Source of the DNA: [Phialemoniopsis] sp. UDSM-2020
Lineage: Eukaryota; Ascomycota; Sordariomycetes; Thyridiales; Thyridiaceae
NCBI GenBank assembly: GCA_018873225.1
Contig: JAEILZ010000009.1
Span: forward strand, 2,471,501-2,535,500
Length of the DNA stretch: 64,000 nucleotides
Direction of reading: 5' to 3'
The number at the start of each line of letters is the position of its first letter. Within the stretch, counting starts at the first letter, position 1. Positions 1 to 12,635 of this stretch are shown piece after piece. The notes under the pieces are model-generated. The model did no database searches, was not told where the DNA came from, and saw only the letters and a list, made by a program, of their open reading frames with translations. A program made the position numbers and the translations under genes.

Positions 1-507
1 AGAGCAGGGTGGCGTGGTGCTGGTGTGCGAGGCTCGCCCCAGCCGCTGTCTCGAGGGATGTGTGTGTGGGAGACTGCAGGACGTGGTTGGGTGGCAAGGA
101 GCAGGAATGAAGAGGGGAAGCGAGTCGCGGGTGCGGAGACGGGGTGGTGGCCTGGTGTGTGTCAGGGCGGCAGATCTCCATGGGATCAATCGAGCAGGGG
201 GACAAGAGCACAGTGATGGCACGAAGCAGTCAATGGAAAGGATAGTTGCATCATAAATGGATTTCATTTGAATATCATCGCTGCGTGTGAACACAAGCGA
301 CAGCAACTAGATAACATTCCGCAGTCCTCGACAGCGAGGTACTTGTGCGTAAGTGCGATAACGAGCAGGTCTTAATCTGCCGTCATTTGATGAGAGCTTA
401 CAGGTCCCCTGTGACACCATCGTCGACAGGGAGTGAGGTAAATGCGCATGAAAAATGCAAATCAAAATCAATCAGAACAACAGCACAGAACTCCGAATCC
501 ATCAGTC
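1..507. other. Intergenic, no gene seen
   Basis: Short overlapping frames on both strands only, with no domain and no codon bias. It is probably the 3' flank of the small gene that ends at 508. Confidence 0.5.
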
Positions 508-825
508 TCATGATGGAGTGATGCGGTCGATGCTCTTCTTGATGTTGGTGTCGACCCTCTTGGCGACCTTCTCGAGGGGCAGGCGCTCGTCGACCCGCTG
601 GACGGTGCGCTCGACGCGGGGCGCGACCCTCTGGATGCCGCGCTCGGCGGCCGGGCTGAAGTAGTTGATGTTGCGCTCCCACCGGGGCGCCCATTTCGCC
701 GTCTGCTTGGCGAGGCGCTGGTCGGCGCCCGGGAAGATCATGTAGAAGGGGGCAAAGGCGCCGACGCCGGCGATGCTGAAGGACAGCAGCTCGGTGCGGC
801 CTGGGCGGGGGATGCGAACGGGCAT
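508..825 (-). CDS. Small conserved-looking one-helix membrane protein, 105 aa
   Basis: A single exon encodes 105 residues. I chose the ATG at 825 (MPVRIPRPG) because the region above it reads as 5' UTR. Residues about 13-31 (LLSFSIAGVGAFAPFYMIF) form one hydrophobic helix. The rest is strongly basic and amphipathic, with a run of R/V/E heptad-like repeats (QRVAPRVERTVQRVDERL). The pattern of a short N-terminus, one helix and a charged soluble tail is typical of small inner-mitochondrial or ER tail proteins, but I do not recognise the family and assign no function. Codon use is strongly biased to G/C in third positions, like the confident genes of the window. Confidence 0.7.
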   Translation of the reverse strand: MPVRIPRPGRTELLSFSIAGVGAFAPFYMIFPGADQRLAKQTAKWAPRWERNINYFSPAAERGIQRVAPRVERTVQRVDERLPLEKVAKRVDTNIKKSIDRITPS

Positions 826-3800
826 TTTTGGTGTGTGGTGGGTGGTATTTGTGTGGGTGTGTGAGTGAGATAAAGGGGGAATATGTCGTTTGGACACGAA
901 GAGCTATTAATGTGTCTGTTTTTGAAAGTTGTCAGAAGTCCGTTTAACGATGGATGTCTATTGTGTGGTTGCGATGGTGATGGGATTGAAAGAGCACAAG
1001 AGGACCACAAGCAGGGAAATTGGGCCAGCTTGGGAAGCTGCGGTGAGGGGGCATTTGAAAAGGAGCAGGTGGCGATGACTCGTATCGCTGGTGTGTCCAA
1101 TTGGCAGCTACGTACCTGTGACAGTGTGTCCTTGTTGTTGTGACGATATGAGAGTATGCTGGTCCCTGATATCCTTTTGATGTTGCCGTCTATCAAATGC
1201 GAGACTGGATAGGAAAATAGTATAGACAGAGAGCTCTTTTCTCAATGTGTAATAATTCAAAAGAAGATGCGACAGGATCAATCCTGATGGAGGGAGCGGG
1301 AGAGCAGCTGCCTTTTAAATGACAAGGCCCTGAACCAGGAATCTGGGGCAGTCAACGCAAGAGATGGTGCGGGCAAGACATTGATTGGATTGAGCGAGTT
1401 GCTTGCCCAGCTCCAAGGAGGGTTGGGATCGCAGGCGACTCGCTGGCAGAGGCACGCAATGATCGTCCCGTCTCACTTTGAATCTCCTGGCGCTCATCCG
1501 CCCTCTTTCTCTGTGACGCTACCTAACGCCGTAAGGATGTCTCTCTCCCATTTCTGGTGGCGTATGCGTCGGTCTCTGCCACATGCTTGGCTGGCAAAGA
1601 CGGCAGCAGCCCAAAACCCTGCCTTGGGAGCCCACACGCACACAACCACGTACGGCGAATACGTCTGGCTCGCTGGACAATTGAACAGTCGGGGCCCCTT
1701 GCTGGCGTATGTGTGCTGCGCGCGCCCCTTGTCCCCCAAAAACAATCCCCGGAAAGCGGGGTTACCAGGTTACATCGCTGCCACGACGCCCAATCACAGG
1801 CACACCACTCGACGTCACAAACAGTCCAGATCATCCGTTGGCATTGGGATTATTGTCTCATTTAGCAGCGAGCGAATCCCAAAACGTGCAGGGCCCTTGC
1901 AAGGAGGGGTAGGGGAAGGAGGGAGAGGCTGTGCGCGAAATAACCACAGACAGATGTCTGGTCGCATCGAGGACCATCGATAGTCGGCCGTCGCTGTGGT
2001 TGGTCACTCGTTTCTCAGCCTTGCATTTCGATGTTTGGACGTTTTTGGTTACCATGCTCTCATCGTAGGGTTCGTTTCCCTCGACATTCCTGCGCCGGAT
2101 TGATTGTTTTTGGCCGCTTTGGTCGTGGTGGATGGTCGGCAAGGAGGCCGACCGCCGTCGAGCAGGAATAGTGAGTGGGTCACTGTAAAAGCCACTAAGC
2201 GAGACCAACCCCGCTTCCCCAGACTCTCATTCGCTCAAACTCCACTCTCTCCACGATTCAGAGGGTCCCATTAGGGGCCTTTAGGGCACGTTTAGCGGGA
2301 ATTAGGGGGCGCCCACTCTCCCCGGAACGCTCTGAAAACATGCCGGCCAGCTGTTTTTGTTGCTCTGCGTTCCTGTTCCAGGGGCGGTTACTCAGCCAAG
2401 ATGCTCCATTACCAATGCGTTCTCTTTGCTTTTGTTTGCAAGCAAGCCCCTTAGGGTTTGAGCCCGTCGCCGACACGTACCCAAAAGCGGTGCTTGATTC
2501 ACCGTGTCTCTGGTGGTCGGGAGATGTGCCCATTTCAGTTAGGGAATTGATTGCGGTCGCAACTCTCTGCGGGAAGGCATCGCACCCACCCTCCTTCCTC
2601 GAATCTCCGTCGCGAAGGCCTCTCGACATCAGCGATTGAGATTCAAGCTGCTGCCGTCTAAATGATTCGAATGTTCAATGGTCATGTGCTCTCTCCCTCG
2701 CCTCTGAAAATAGTTCGCCACCTGTCTCTCAATCGGGTCCGCTTTGATTGGCTGGCCACAGCGAACCAGGCGATCCACCAACGCCCTAAAGAAGAGGGCG
2801 CATCCACAAGTGGACTCTCTCGTTATCGTCAAGTCCAACTAACAACGACCAACAGTGCTCGCGTGCCAAGATATGTAGATCACTTATATATTCAAACCGA
2901 GAACTCCAACAGTCTTCGTTTTGTCTGCGAACCTGCCGTTCCCATCCGGTCTGAGTAGTCCACTTGTAGCTACAGTGTTGTGATCACAGTTCCAGTCCAA
3001 GGTTCTCTATCGTCGGCGTTGAATGCTGAGTGTCTTCTCGATATAAAGTCTTACCAATTGGATGACATAAGGCTTCAAACCCCTTTATTACAAAGATATG
3101 AGTTGTCTACCATGTCGAATTTATCTTGCCTCCTCTTATCAGCGTACTACTGCAACTGCCAACGATAAGTAGTCATGTGAGACTCGGCTTGGGCAGTGCT
3201 GGCAGTGCTGGACCAGGTTTCGGATTGTCTTTGTCGGGTTGAAATGGGTGATCTAATCTCAATAGCAGACTGACAAGTTCCTGTATGTTTAAAGCTTTCT
3301 AAGTTTTGCACCTATAGAAAGGGTATCGCGTGATGGAGTGATACATTGACGTAAAGTCGGCCAGATTAATCTTGCAACCGCTTCACAGATGGAATCTCTT
3401 CTCTCTGTTAGGTTTATTGGTTTAAGAACCTTCTAACTGCAAACCCCTATCAGGGACGACTCAAATTGAAGAGTACATATATTTTCCGAGCCTCGACTTA
3501 AACTCGACCAAGCTGCTCGATCATGGGCTTTCATGAAAGTTACTTATTCCAAGTCTCCTGCCTTTCGATACACACCCGCAGTTCTTGATGTCAGGTATCC
3601 TCTGGTGGATCCGTACATACAATTAAACATCACTCTCTTAACTCGGCGAAGCTTTGATCTAGCCTTGTGTGTTAAATTGTCAATGTGTTTCTGCATGAGA
3701 TTTGATGGGATCGCACATGATAACCTGCTTTACATCCAGACGCGGAGTGCACCAGTCATTGAACAACAAATCGATCATCGTTGTCATCATGTTTGATATG

Positions 3801-3888
3801 ATTTCAGAGATCAACCCATGCAAGTCCTTCGTGTCTTGCCAACACCTTGCGGGCCAGTATCTAGCCTTCCCTTTTCAAATTTTCGGAT
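826..3888. other. Intergenic, 3 kb, no supported gene
   Basis: All frames are short or overlap others on both strands with no fungal codon bias, and no splice-linked exons could be assembled. From about 2900 to 3850 the sequence is clearly more AT-rich than the flanks. No terminal repeats or transposon domains were seen. Confidence 0.45.
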
Positions 3889-4893
3889 TTAGCCGCAGGT
3901 CTCATACTTGGAAATCGGAACACAAATCTTCTCGCACTGGCAGTAAACTCTCCTATACCCTTGTTCTGCCTCCGGGTGATCCGGATCCCACTCGTACGCC
4001 GGGTCAGCATGGTTGGTCGCAAACGACTCTATTCCCTCCCTAAAATCCATCAACTCTTCGCCCAGACCTTTGCCGTTGCCGTATGCGCAGCGCCTTAAGC
4101 GCAGCCTCTGGCTCTTCGTGGCTTCACTGCTGCCTTGCTCGTAGCCATGTTCCTCGAGCCAGTAGGTTGACCTCTCCCACATGACCTTGATGAAAGCACC
4201 CGTCTCCTCACCGTCGTCGTCATCCTCATCGTCTCCCTCGTCTCGCTCGTTCCCATCTGTCGCCGTGTCTTCCTTATCCCAAGCCTCCTCCGGTTCAGCA
4301 ACGACGAGAATCGCATGCTCATACCCCTGATACGTTTTGGCCGCCGGGATGTAATGCGTCGCTTTCCGTAGACCAGACGCATTGCGCGCCGCAACCTCGG
4401 CCAAGTAATGGACCCTGCATTTCTCGGCGCGCTCCTCGTCAGACGCACCCGGCGCCAGCGGGAGCGCATACAGATCGATCCGATCTGGCTCGTCGCGGCC
4501 CATCGCGCTGCGCGTGTCCCATGTCTCGGTGTGCAGCTTCAATGCTAAGCGCTCGAGGCGCGAATCGTCCACATCGCTGCCAGCCGTCGTTTCGTAGACC
4601 TGGATGCCCCACTGGGGGCGGCTCTCAGCCCAATCCAACTGGGATCCGTAGTTGCGTGTGCCTTCCCAGGTCGAATAGCAGGGTATGCCGTCATGAGTGC
4701 GGACACGCTCGACGATCATACGCGTCTCGATCTTTTGCGGGGGCTGGCCTCCTGTCGAGAGGCGTCTTGGGCGCTCTTCATCTTCCGCCGGCTTGGCTCC
4801 CGTGTGAGTGACCGGCTCGTCTGCTATGGTGTCTGGCGAGTTAACTTTGGTGCCATCTCCCTTGTTGAGCTGTTGGCCAAAGGTTTCGTCCAT
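3889..4893 (-). CDS. Hypothetical acidic protein, 334 aa
   Basis: One exon of 335 codons starts at the ATG at 4893 and ends at 3889. It is not recognised. Visible features are an N-terminal polar, probably disordered stretch to about residue 55, a mixed alpha/beta-like middle (CYSTWEGTRNY, WGIQVYETT, IDLYALPLAPG, HAILVVAEPEEAW), a very acidic low-complexity loop near residue 220 (runs of D and E), then a Trp/Tyr-rich segment and a Cys-rich end (YCQCEKIC and a final CG). There is no signal peptide and no membrane helix. Coherent codon bias and the absence of competing long frames support a real gene. It could be an effector-like or regulatory orphan, but that is only a guess. Confidence 0.6.
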   Translation of the reverse strand: MDETFGQQLNKGDGTKVNSPDTIADEPVTHTGAKPAEDEERPRRLSTGGQPPQKIETRMIVERVRTHDGIPCYSTWEGTRNYGSQLDWAESRPQWGIQVYETTAGSDVDDSRLERLALKLHTETWDTRSAMGRDEPDRIDLYALPLAPGASDEERAEKCRVHYLAEVAARNASGLRKATHYIPAAKTYQGYEHAILVVAEPEEAWDKEDTATDGNERDEGDDEDDDDGEETGAFIKVMWERSTYWLEEHGYEQGSSEATKSQRLRLRRCAYGNGKGLGEELMDFREGIESFATNHADPAYEWDPDHPEAEQGYRRVYCQCEKICVPISKYETCG

Positions 4894-7238
4894 GTTGAGC
4901 CCTGCGATTGCGTAAACGGGATGGAGACAAAGCTACTTTGGCCATGATGCAGAAGCGCGCAGAACGGAGAAGTCATGAGGTCAAATCTGCTGCAACTGGT
5001 CTCTTCACCGCTTTACTAATTAGGCAGCACTTGGCATTTTTGCGATTTCGAAACATATCACCTCTTTTTTTGTGATCCTGTCGATAGGTGTGCATATTGC
5101 CGGGAAGCATTATCAGGGCTACTGTTCACAAGTGAGGCGCAAGGCTAATTGCGCTCTTTTTATTAGGTACTTGAATCTGCTACGTTGAACAGACGCCATG
5201 ATGATTGGGAAGCAAGGTCATGGAGCAAAAGTTATAGGTCGTAAAGGAAGCAACCGGCAATCATAGAATTCCGCAAGTCGACACCACGGCAAAGCCTCGC
5301 GATACAACAATTGCACATGGCAGATCTGTGGAGGGCTCGTCGTGCGGCGGTCCGGGACTGTCGTTCGGTAGTGACTCGGCACACGGGCAACCGGACCAGG
5401 ACAATTGTGGGGCGCAAAGATTCGCCGCCAGGCCCGTGGCACCAAGCACGAACGGATCGCATGATCAATTGCTGCGCCGGTTCTGCTCATTCACCCCGAG
5501 GATCGTACGAATCTCGGAGAAAAACTCCTGGATAGTGCACTGAGGCTTGGATTCTAGAACGTCGTTGAATTGATCAAGGGATGGACCCAATACCATAGCC
5601 CGTCACGATCGACTACCTTGCGGGCTCCAGTTGGCGGGTGCATCCTCCGCACAGGAAAGAGCACGTTAGTGTGCGAAGCATTGCCATTGTTCGGGGATCA
5701 AGCATTGGCGATAAGCAGTCATCATTTGCGCAATGGGACCTTCAGTAGGAGATGTAGCCAAGCATTTGTCCGCGCAAGGGAGCCCTCGTTTCTGTGATCG
5801 ACTGGGTAAGGGGAAGAATGATGATCAGTGAGACAAGCAATTTGACATGGCTCGGCGCAGCATGCCAAGGGCGGTTGCCGAGCTTGTTCCCGCGCATCGT
5901 CCGATGTAACGCCCACTGGCGCGCTCTGTAGCACGTTTTTAGGCGAGGGAGAGCTAACGCCGTTCGCGGGCGGTTCCAGGGCCAGGCTTTGTTCATGATC
6001 CGGTCTGCAACGGCACGACTTGTCATGCAAAAGACACATTCCAGAGTCAACGCCGTCTTTTGAAGCTGCGCGACCTCTCTTATTTCTTGCAGCAATCGCA
6101 AAGGTGTCCCCGATGATCGACCTGGACTCGGGGACGCCGCAACAGATGAGCAACACGACAAACGCCTTGTGGGGGGATCATCGCTTGGTTTCACTAAGCT
6201 CCTCGCAACGTCAATAGCACGCGGGTGAGAAGTCCAGCCAGCGGTGTGGAAAGCCATTGGCACAACGTTAGCTTCGGGGGCTCTCCAGAAGAAGCTTTTA
6301 GTCCCCCCCGATGTTCGGTAGATGCATTCGTGCTAGACTGGTCCTTGACGTCAGGCTTGTCCTGGTCGATGTGGAGCCACGCGCTCTGACCCGAAAAAGA
6401 ACAAACACGCAGAGCATGATTGATCAGCGGGTCTGTTTTTGAGAGGACGAATACATTGCATTCCGTGTTTCTCCATTGGGGAACTAATTCGAGTCTTCTT
6501 CGGCGAAACCCTGGAAGACCCTGGCATACAATGGTCGCACGGATGGGGTCCTCGGGCAGAAGTGCGCACGTCGTGATAAATCGGAGGAGCTGCGGCATCG
6601 CTGGATCACGGTTGGACCAGCTTGAACCCGAACTGATCCTATTCAGCAAAGACTCCATGCTCTTGTCATTCGTAGTTAAAAAGACCAGACATCCATGTCA
6701 CTGTCTGTTCGACAAGAAGTTGGTGTGCGTGGCTTGATAGCTAGGGTCAGCTTAGGACTACGTGATTTGACGATCATCAGCTACACCTACCGCATCCTGT
6801 AGTAGCCCAATCTTGCAAACCCCGCATTGTGAAGGATCTGAAGTAACCATCTGCCATTCTACCTGGGTGCTTTTGTCACCTGCGACCTACCGTTTTGCGA
6901 CAGAGGCGTCATTGCCCGTCCGTGGTTGGAGAGAATCCACACACACTCCCACGCCCTCACGCGAACACACAGTCGCACGACAGATACCCACACCTTTCTT
7001 CAACCTAACCCACCTTATTCTACACCTCCAGAGATCTGGGGCCCCAGTTCGAGAGGGTTTCTTAAAAGCTGGACGCCCGTCTCGTGTCACTCTTCTCAGC
7101 TCTCCCCCCTCCTCCCTTCTCCCTCACGTAGACCTTTCACGGGGACCGCTTGTCAAAAGCGGACAGTTACACCTGCCTATCTCTCGTGGGCGACAGCTCA
7201 ACTTACGATACTATATTGAACATTCCCGAATCGTCAAG
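4894..7238. other. Intergenic / 5' region of the Jen-type gene
   Basis: No confident gene. Two minus-strand frames (6194-6658 and 5722-6263) have some protein-like composition but no recognisable domain and are interrupted between frames, so at most they are a decayed gene. From about 6940 to 7240 the plus strand is CT-rich with short pyrimidine tracts (for example 7097-7135), typical of a fungal core promoter and 5' UTR serving the transporter that starts at 7239. Confidence 0.4.
6194..6658 (-). other. Uncertain open frame, possible gene remnant
   Basis: A 154-codon minus-strand frame starts with an ATG at 6658. Its first about 100 residues look protein-like (LLRFITTCALLPEDPIRAT). The frame then dissolves, and plausible continuation lies in other frames down to about 5740. 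I see no splice signals that join them and no known domain. This may be a decayed gene or a chance frame. Confidence 0.2.
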
Positions 7239-9382
7239 ATGACCGACGTGGAAAAGGTCGAGCACGGCCACCATCACGGCGCCGACAATGGCGTCCTCAA
7301 CAACGGCGCCACGGCCGCCGACGACGAGCAGCAGGTGCCGCCGCACGCCAACATGACGGCCGGGCAATACCTGTCGACCAGATTTAGCTCGCTCAAGCCG
7401 CCGATGAACAAGACGCCGAACCCGTTCCAGCTCCTCGGCCTGCTGAATCGCATGCAATGGGCCTTTTTCGGCGTCGCGTTCTTCGCCTGGGTAAGCAGAA
7501 GACCTGTCCCGATTGAAAGCGATCAAATTCCCGCTAACATAGCTTCTTGTGACAGACCTGGGACGCCTTTGACTTTTTCACCGTCTCCCTGACTGTCAGC
7601 AGCCTGGCCAAGCAGTTCGGCAAGTCCAACACCGACATCACCTGGGGCATCACCCTCGTGCTCATGTTCCGCTCTGTCGGCTCGATCTTGTTTGGCATCG
7701 CGGCCGATCGGTACGGTCGCAAGTGGCCGTTTATTCTGAACAACGTCCTGTTCATCATCCTCGAATTGGTAACTGGATATTTTTCTTTCCCGTTCTTTGC
7801 GCGCGCAAAAGCAGAAATAATAAGCGATCATGAGGTGGTTCGATGGCTTGGCATTGAGCGCCCATGACGTGTGTGGTTCCTCGTCTGCCGGTCCGGGGAA
7901 CGGCGCCAGATCGTGCTTGGCGAAGCTTGTTCTTTTCCCAGTGCGACGACTTGGCACACGCAAGCTGCTGTTTTAGCGCCAAATCGTCAGCGCTTCATCC
8001 CTTGGCTGTTGGTGCAGTTGTTGCTTCTCATGTTGAGTCAAGAAGAGACATGGATCGTGTCGCAATCAATCTGCCGTCTCGTCGAATTGACGCTAACATG
8101 ATGCTTGCGATGGCTAGGGTACCGGCTTCTGCCAAACCTACCAGCAGTTCCTGGCCTGCCGTGCCCTCTTCGGCGTGGCCATGGGCGGTCTGTACGGAAA
8201 CGCAGCCGCTACCGCCCTCGAGGACCTCCCCTCCGAAGCCCGTGGATTGATGAGTGGTATACTGCAACAAGGTGTAAGTTGCTCTTGTCGTCTTCTTATG
8301 TTTCAATGTGCAATGAATCTGATCGCCGCCCGCAGTATGCCTTCGGTTACCTGCTCGCCACGGCCTTCGCCCGCGGCCTCGTCAACACCACCTCGCACGG
8401 CTGGCGCCCGCTCTTCTGGTTCGGCGCCTGCCCGCCCGTGCTCATCATCCTCTGGCGTCTGATGCTGCCCGAGACCAAGATCTACAAGCAGCACGCCTCC
8501 GTCCGCCGCACCGCCAAGACCAGCGGGCCCAGCGTCTCGCACGTCTTCCTGCGCGAGGGCAAGGTCGCCCTGCGCCGCCACTGGCTCCTGCTGACCTACC
8601 TCGTCCTGCTCATGGCCGGCTTCAACTTTGCCTCGCACGGCTCCCAGGACCTGTACCCGACCATGCTCGAGAACCAGTTCGAGTTCTCGGCCAACCGCGT
8701 CACCGTCACCCAGGTCTGCGCCAATCTTGGTGCTATGCTCGGCGGCACCGTCGTCGGCTTCTGCAGCCAGATCTTTGGCCGCCGTCTTAGCATCATCGTC
8801 ATGTGCGTCATCGGCGGCGCCCTGCTGTACCCGTACACCTTCACCTCGAGCAACGCCGTCATCGCGGCCGCCTTCTTCGAGCAGTTCTGCGTCCAGGGCG
8901 CGTGGGGCGTCATCCCCATCCACCTAATGGAGCTGTCCCCCGGCGCCTTCCGCACATTCGTCGTCGGCACGTCCTACCAGCTCGGCAACCTCGTGTCCTC
9001 CGCATCCTCGACCATCGAGTCGACCATCGGCGACCGGTTCCCCCTACCCCCGACCGAGTCGGGCACCAAGCGCTACGAGTACGGCAAGGTCATCTGCATC
9101 TTCATGGGCTGCGTGTACGCCTACGTCATCGTCCTGACGCTCATCGGCCCGGAGTTCCTGGGCCGCAAGTTCGACGTCGCGCACGACGCCGACGTGCGCG
9201 AGGTCGCCGACGAGGAGACGATCCACGACGCGATCCGCCGGCGCGAGCGCCTCGGCATGGGCCTCAGCGACGAGGACCTCGAGGACCGGGCGGCGTTCCG
9301 GCGCGAGGAGGAGCTCGAGGCCGAGAGGGACGTGCAGAGGCAGGCCAAGAGGGAGAAGGCTAGCGGTGAGCACCACCACTAA
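7239..9382 (+). CDS. Jen-type monocarboxylate/proton symporter (MFS), 555 aa
   Basis: Four exons, 7239-7490, 7556-7768, 8118-8273 and 8336-9382, give 555 residues with all junctions in frame. The key diagnostic is the Jen signature N-x-x-[ST]-H-x-[ST]-Q-D-x-x-x-T, seen exactly as NFASHGSQDLYPT at about residues 304-316. Other MFS marks are WTWDAFDFF in helix 1 and DRYGRKWP in the loop between helices 2 and 3. The His-rich N-terminus and the long charged C-terminal tail (RREEELEAERD) are cytosolic. Jen proteins import lactate, pyruvate, acetate or dicarboxylates with protons at the plasma membrane and are normally repressed by glucose. The substrate here cannot be told from sequence. The second intron (7769-8117) is 349 nt against 62-65 nt for the others. 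A his-rich start MTDVEKVEHGHHH fits the family's cytosolic N-terminus. Confidence 0.93.
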
Positions 9383-10243
9383 GTGCGCGTGTCACTGCAT
9401 TGTTTTTGGCTGGAAATTCGCGATGGGTTTTTTGGTGGTTGATACCCCGAGAATTGTGATTTGCAGACGGATGATGTTGTTGGTTCGTTGGGCTTTAGTG
9501 CCGCCGGAGCACCGCGTTGTCCCCAAAGCCTCAATGAATGGAATGTTTGGAGTCGCATTTGGGACGATTTGACAAGATATCTAAATTTATCACCGAGAAT
9601 GACAATTGCCTTTATCTTTTTCTTCCCTGCTAATTGTTAGAAATGTTGACGGTTTCGATCAATATCTATAATTCACCAGTGATATCGCTCAGGTACTAAG
9701 TAGTGGAATAATCCTGGGTGATCAATTGATAACTGAGGTACAACTATGGGAAACCCCCGTCACTTTATCTGTCACCTACTTGCCTGCTCATCAACAATCG
9801 TGAGGTATCGCAAGTGACGGATTGATCCAATTGAATCTATCGATGGGTACCGGTCCCGTCTCGACCTCGGGAGTGTTTGTGTCCACTGAAATTCTTCACA
9901 AGCAAGCTGAAAACCGCTCTGAAGCAGGATTAGCGCGTCCCGGCGGGACCCGCCCACTGAGCCGACGTCACCACAGAAGCTCCCATTTCCTTGATTAGCT
10001 CCCCTGCTCGCTCTGCCACGTCGTGTTTGCTTTTCTATCTTTCTATTCCCGACGCGGCGAAGAAGTTGGAATTGCTTCATTTACCGTCTCAGATGAGCTG
10101 TACGGATCGATTGAAGTAGGAGCAGATATTGATTGACTCGTTCCTTCCGACCCAAAAGCTCCGGTCGGCAGTTGATTGGGACCTGATAGCTCCCCAGCAC
10201 CCCCGCATCTAGCACCGAGACGAAACGAACTGCCCAGATCACG
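9383..10243. other. Intergenic between transporter and channel genes
   Basis: This holds the 3' flank of the Jen-type gene and the promoter/5' UTR of the TRP-like channel. No gene, repeat or RNA was seen. Confidence 0.5.
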
Positions 10244-12401
10244 ATGAGCGTCGGAAACGCAGCCTCGTCAGATTGGCTTGACTGGAGGCGCCTCCTTGGC
10301 TTCGAGAGGCAACACAGTCGCCATCACGACCACTGGTGGAATGATTCTCGCCGGCGCCGTAAGTGCTTCCATGCCCTTGTTGCGCGACTCCCCAGACAGA
10401 CTGAAGCTAATCGCTACTCTTACAGTACTGCCCACCTACGTCGACGAGGCGATAGAGTCTGCGATCCCGGCAAAGGAGGTCAGCAAGGTCGCCCTACGCT
10501 TGCACCATCTGATCGAGGCGTGCGTGCCCTGCGAGATGGAGGAGTCACAAGTTACAAAGGCGCACAGCAGGGTCATTACCAAGAAGGTCATACAGGCGGC
10601 CAAGGAGGCCGGCGGCTCGGAGCATCGATCCTGCGTGGTACGAAAGATCCTTACACTTGATATTGATAGAGGGTTGTAGCTCTGACATGGGATATAGGTG
10701 TACTGCCTGCTGGTCAACAGGCGCTGGTTTAAGCACCAGGCCGTCGCCGAGCTGTGGGACGCGGATCTGCACCAAGTCCGCGCTACGGCGTGCGAGGTCA
10801 TCGCCAAGGAGATGTAAGCTCTATGATCCTCTCACGGCCAACTTGAAAGGTGGCTAACCCTTGCAATCAGCATCGAGACCGAAGAGGACATGACCTACTT
10901 GATGCACAATGTCCTGCTCAAGCGTTACTCGATCGTCATCGACAACGAAGAGACGCCGCCCGTCAATGTGATCGAAATGGCTGTCGACTTACACGCTCTG
11001 CGGGTCATCGGATCCTCGGGATACCAAAAGTGCATCACCTACCTCTGGAAGGGCTGGCTGGTGCAGGACGAGAACGACCCGTCCAACTTTGTCGACTACA
11101 AGGAGCGGGACAACACGTCCTTCATCATTCATCTCGACCCCGACAGGATGCGCGCCCCCATGTATCAGAACGCGGCACAGATGCTCATCTCGCTCATTTA
11201 TCTAGGACTGTACACTGGCGCGATCAACACGATCAATCGGGATGGCGACTTGGATTTTGTGGAGGGCTTGCTGTATGCCTTTACCTTTGGCTTCCTCTTC
11301 GACGAGTTCGCCAAGGTATGGAAGGCTGGCTACCACATCCTTGGCTTCTGGAACGCATTCAACGGCGTCTTGTACTCTCTGCTCATGGTCAGCTTGGCTA
11401 TGCGCTTCGTCGCATACAGCAAGCCCAAGACCCCTGACGGCGACAAGGGCGCGAGAGAGACCTTCAACGAGCTCAGCTACAGCTTCCTCGCCTGCACCGC
11501 ACCCTTGTTCTGGACCCGCCTACTCCTGTATCTCGACAGCTTCCGCTTCTTCGGCGCCATGCTCGTGGTCCTCAAGGTCATGATGAAGGAGTCGGTCATC
11601 TTCTTCGCCCTTCTGCTCGTCGTCTGCATCGGCTTCCTCCAGTCCTTCATCGGACTCGACTACGCCAAGGACTTTGTGCTGGGCGATTTTACCTTCATCC
11701 TGCAGTCCATGGCCAACGCCCTGATGCAGAGCCCCGACTTTTCTGGGTTTGAAAATTTTGGCCCGCCGTTCGGCATCATTCTCTATTACATCTTTACGTT
11801 CATTGTCATGGTCATCCTGCTCAACATCCTTATTGCGCTCTACAACTCCTCATACGAGGACATCTACGGCAACGCAGACGATGAGTACCTCGCCCTCTTC
11901 TCGCAGAAGACGATGCAGTTCGTGCGCGCCCCGGACGAGAATGTCTTCATTCCGCCGTTCAATCTGATCGAGGTGTTTTTGCTGGCGCTGCCACTCGAGT
12001 GGTGGATGAACAAGAAGTTGTACGAGCGTATCAACGACGTCGTCATGGGCATCATCTACTCGCCGCTCTTGCTAGTCGCGGCGTACTTTGAGAAGCGCAT
12101 GGCGGTCGAGATCAGGGGCAACCGCGCGCGAGGCGAGGACGACGACGACTCGATCGAGGAGTGGGAGCAGATGCGCGACGAGGTGGACTTTGAGGGCGAG
12201 GGGTGGGACAAGAAGGTCGAGAGCGCCAAGAGCAACGTCGAGGAGGAGCCGGCGGTGCTGGAAGTGCGCAAGCTCCGGCAGGAGATGGAGGAGCTGAAGA
12301 AGATGATTGTTGAGATGAGTAAGGCTATTGGCAGTGGTGGCGGTGGTGGCGATAAGGCAAAGGAGGACAAGGGGGAGGGGTCTGGGGACTTGCTCAAGTA
12401 G
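10244..12401 (+). CDS. Yvc1-type vacuolar TRP cation channel, 657 aa
   Basis: Four exons, 10244-10358, 10426-10637, 10698-10813 and 10871-12401, join in frame to 657 residues. The N-terminal soluble part contains the LPTYVDEAIESAIP and CVVYCLLVNRRWF segments typical of fungal Yvc1 homologues. Several membrane helices lie between about residues 245 and 475. The pore region around residue 418 reads GDFTFILQSMANALMQSP and is followed by the last helix IILYYIFTFIVMVILLNIL and the TRP-box-like IALYNSSYEDI. The C-terminus has the acidic DDDD cluster (about residue 571) that in yeast Yvc1 is linked to Ca2+ activation, then a coiled coil (LRQEMEELKKMIVEM) and a Gly-rich end. The family releases Ca2+ from the vacuole in response to osmotic stretch and cytosolic Ca2+. 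The first exon is the least certain part: its ATG is in frame and phase-matched, but the N-terminus is not conserved enough to prove it. Confidence 0.9.
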
Positions 12402-12635
12402 TCCCGTCCCTTGTAGATAGCTCTTGAGAGGAGTGAGGATTTGTATATGGGCTTTCAGGAATTGGAGTTTAGGGTTGAAGAAGGGTATGATTGCATTGTA
12501 GCTTTATGCTGCACTTAATATCACCGGGGGGGCATTCTATGATTCACAATTTGATCGTTCCTATGGTAGTCCTGCTGAACACTACATCTTTCGTCTGGGT
12601 TGCCAAGTAGCAACTGCTGGATTCCTCCTTTGATA

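Noticed and set aside
1381..1983. 200-codon plus-strand frame and overlapping minus frames
   Set aside because: No codon bias, no domain, overlapping open frames on both strands as expected in GC-rich non-coding DNA.
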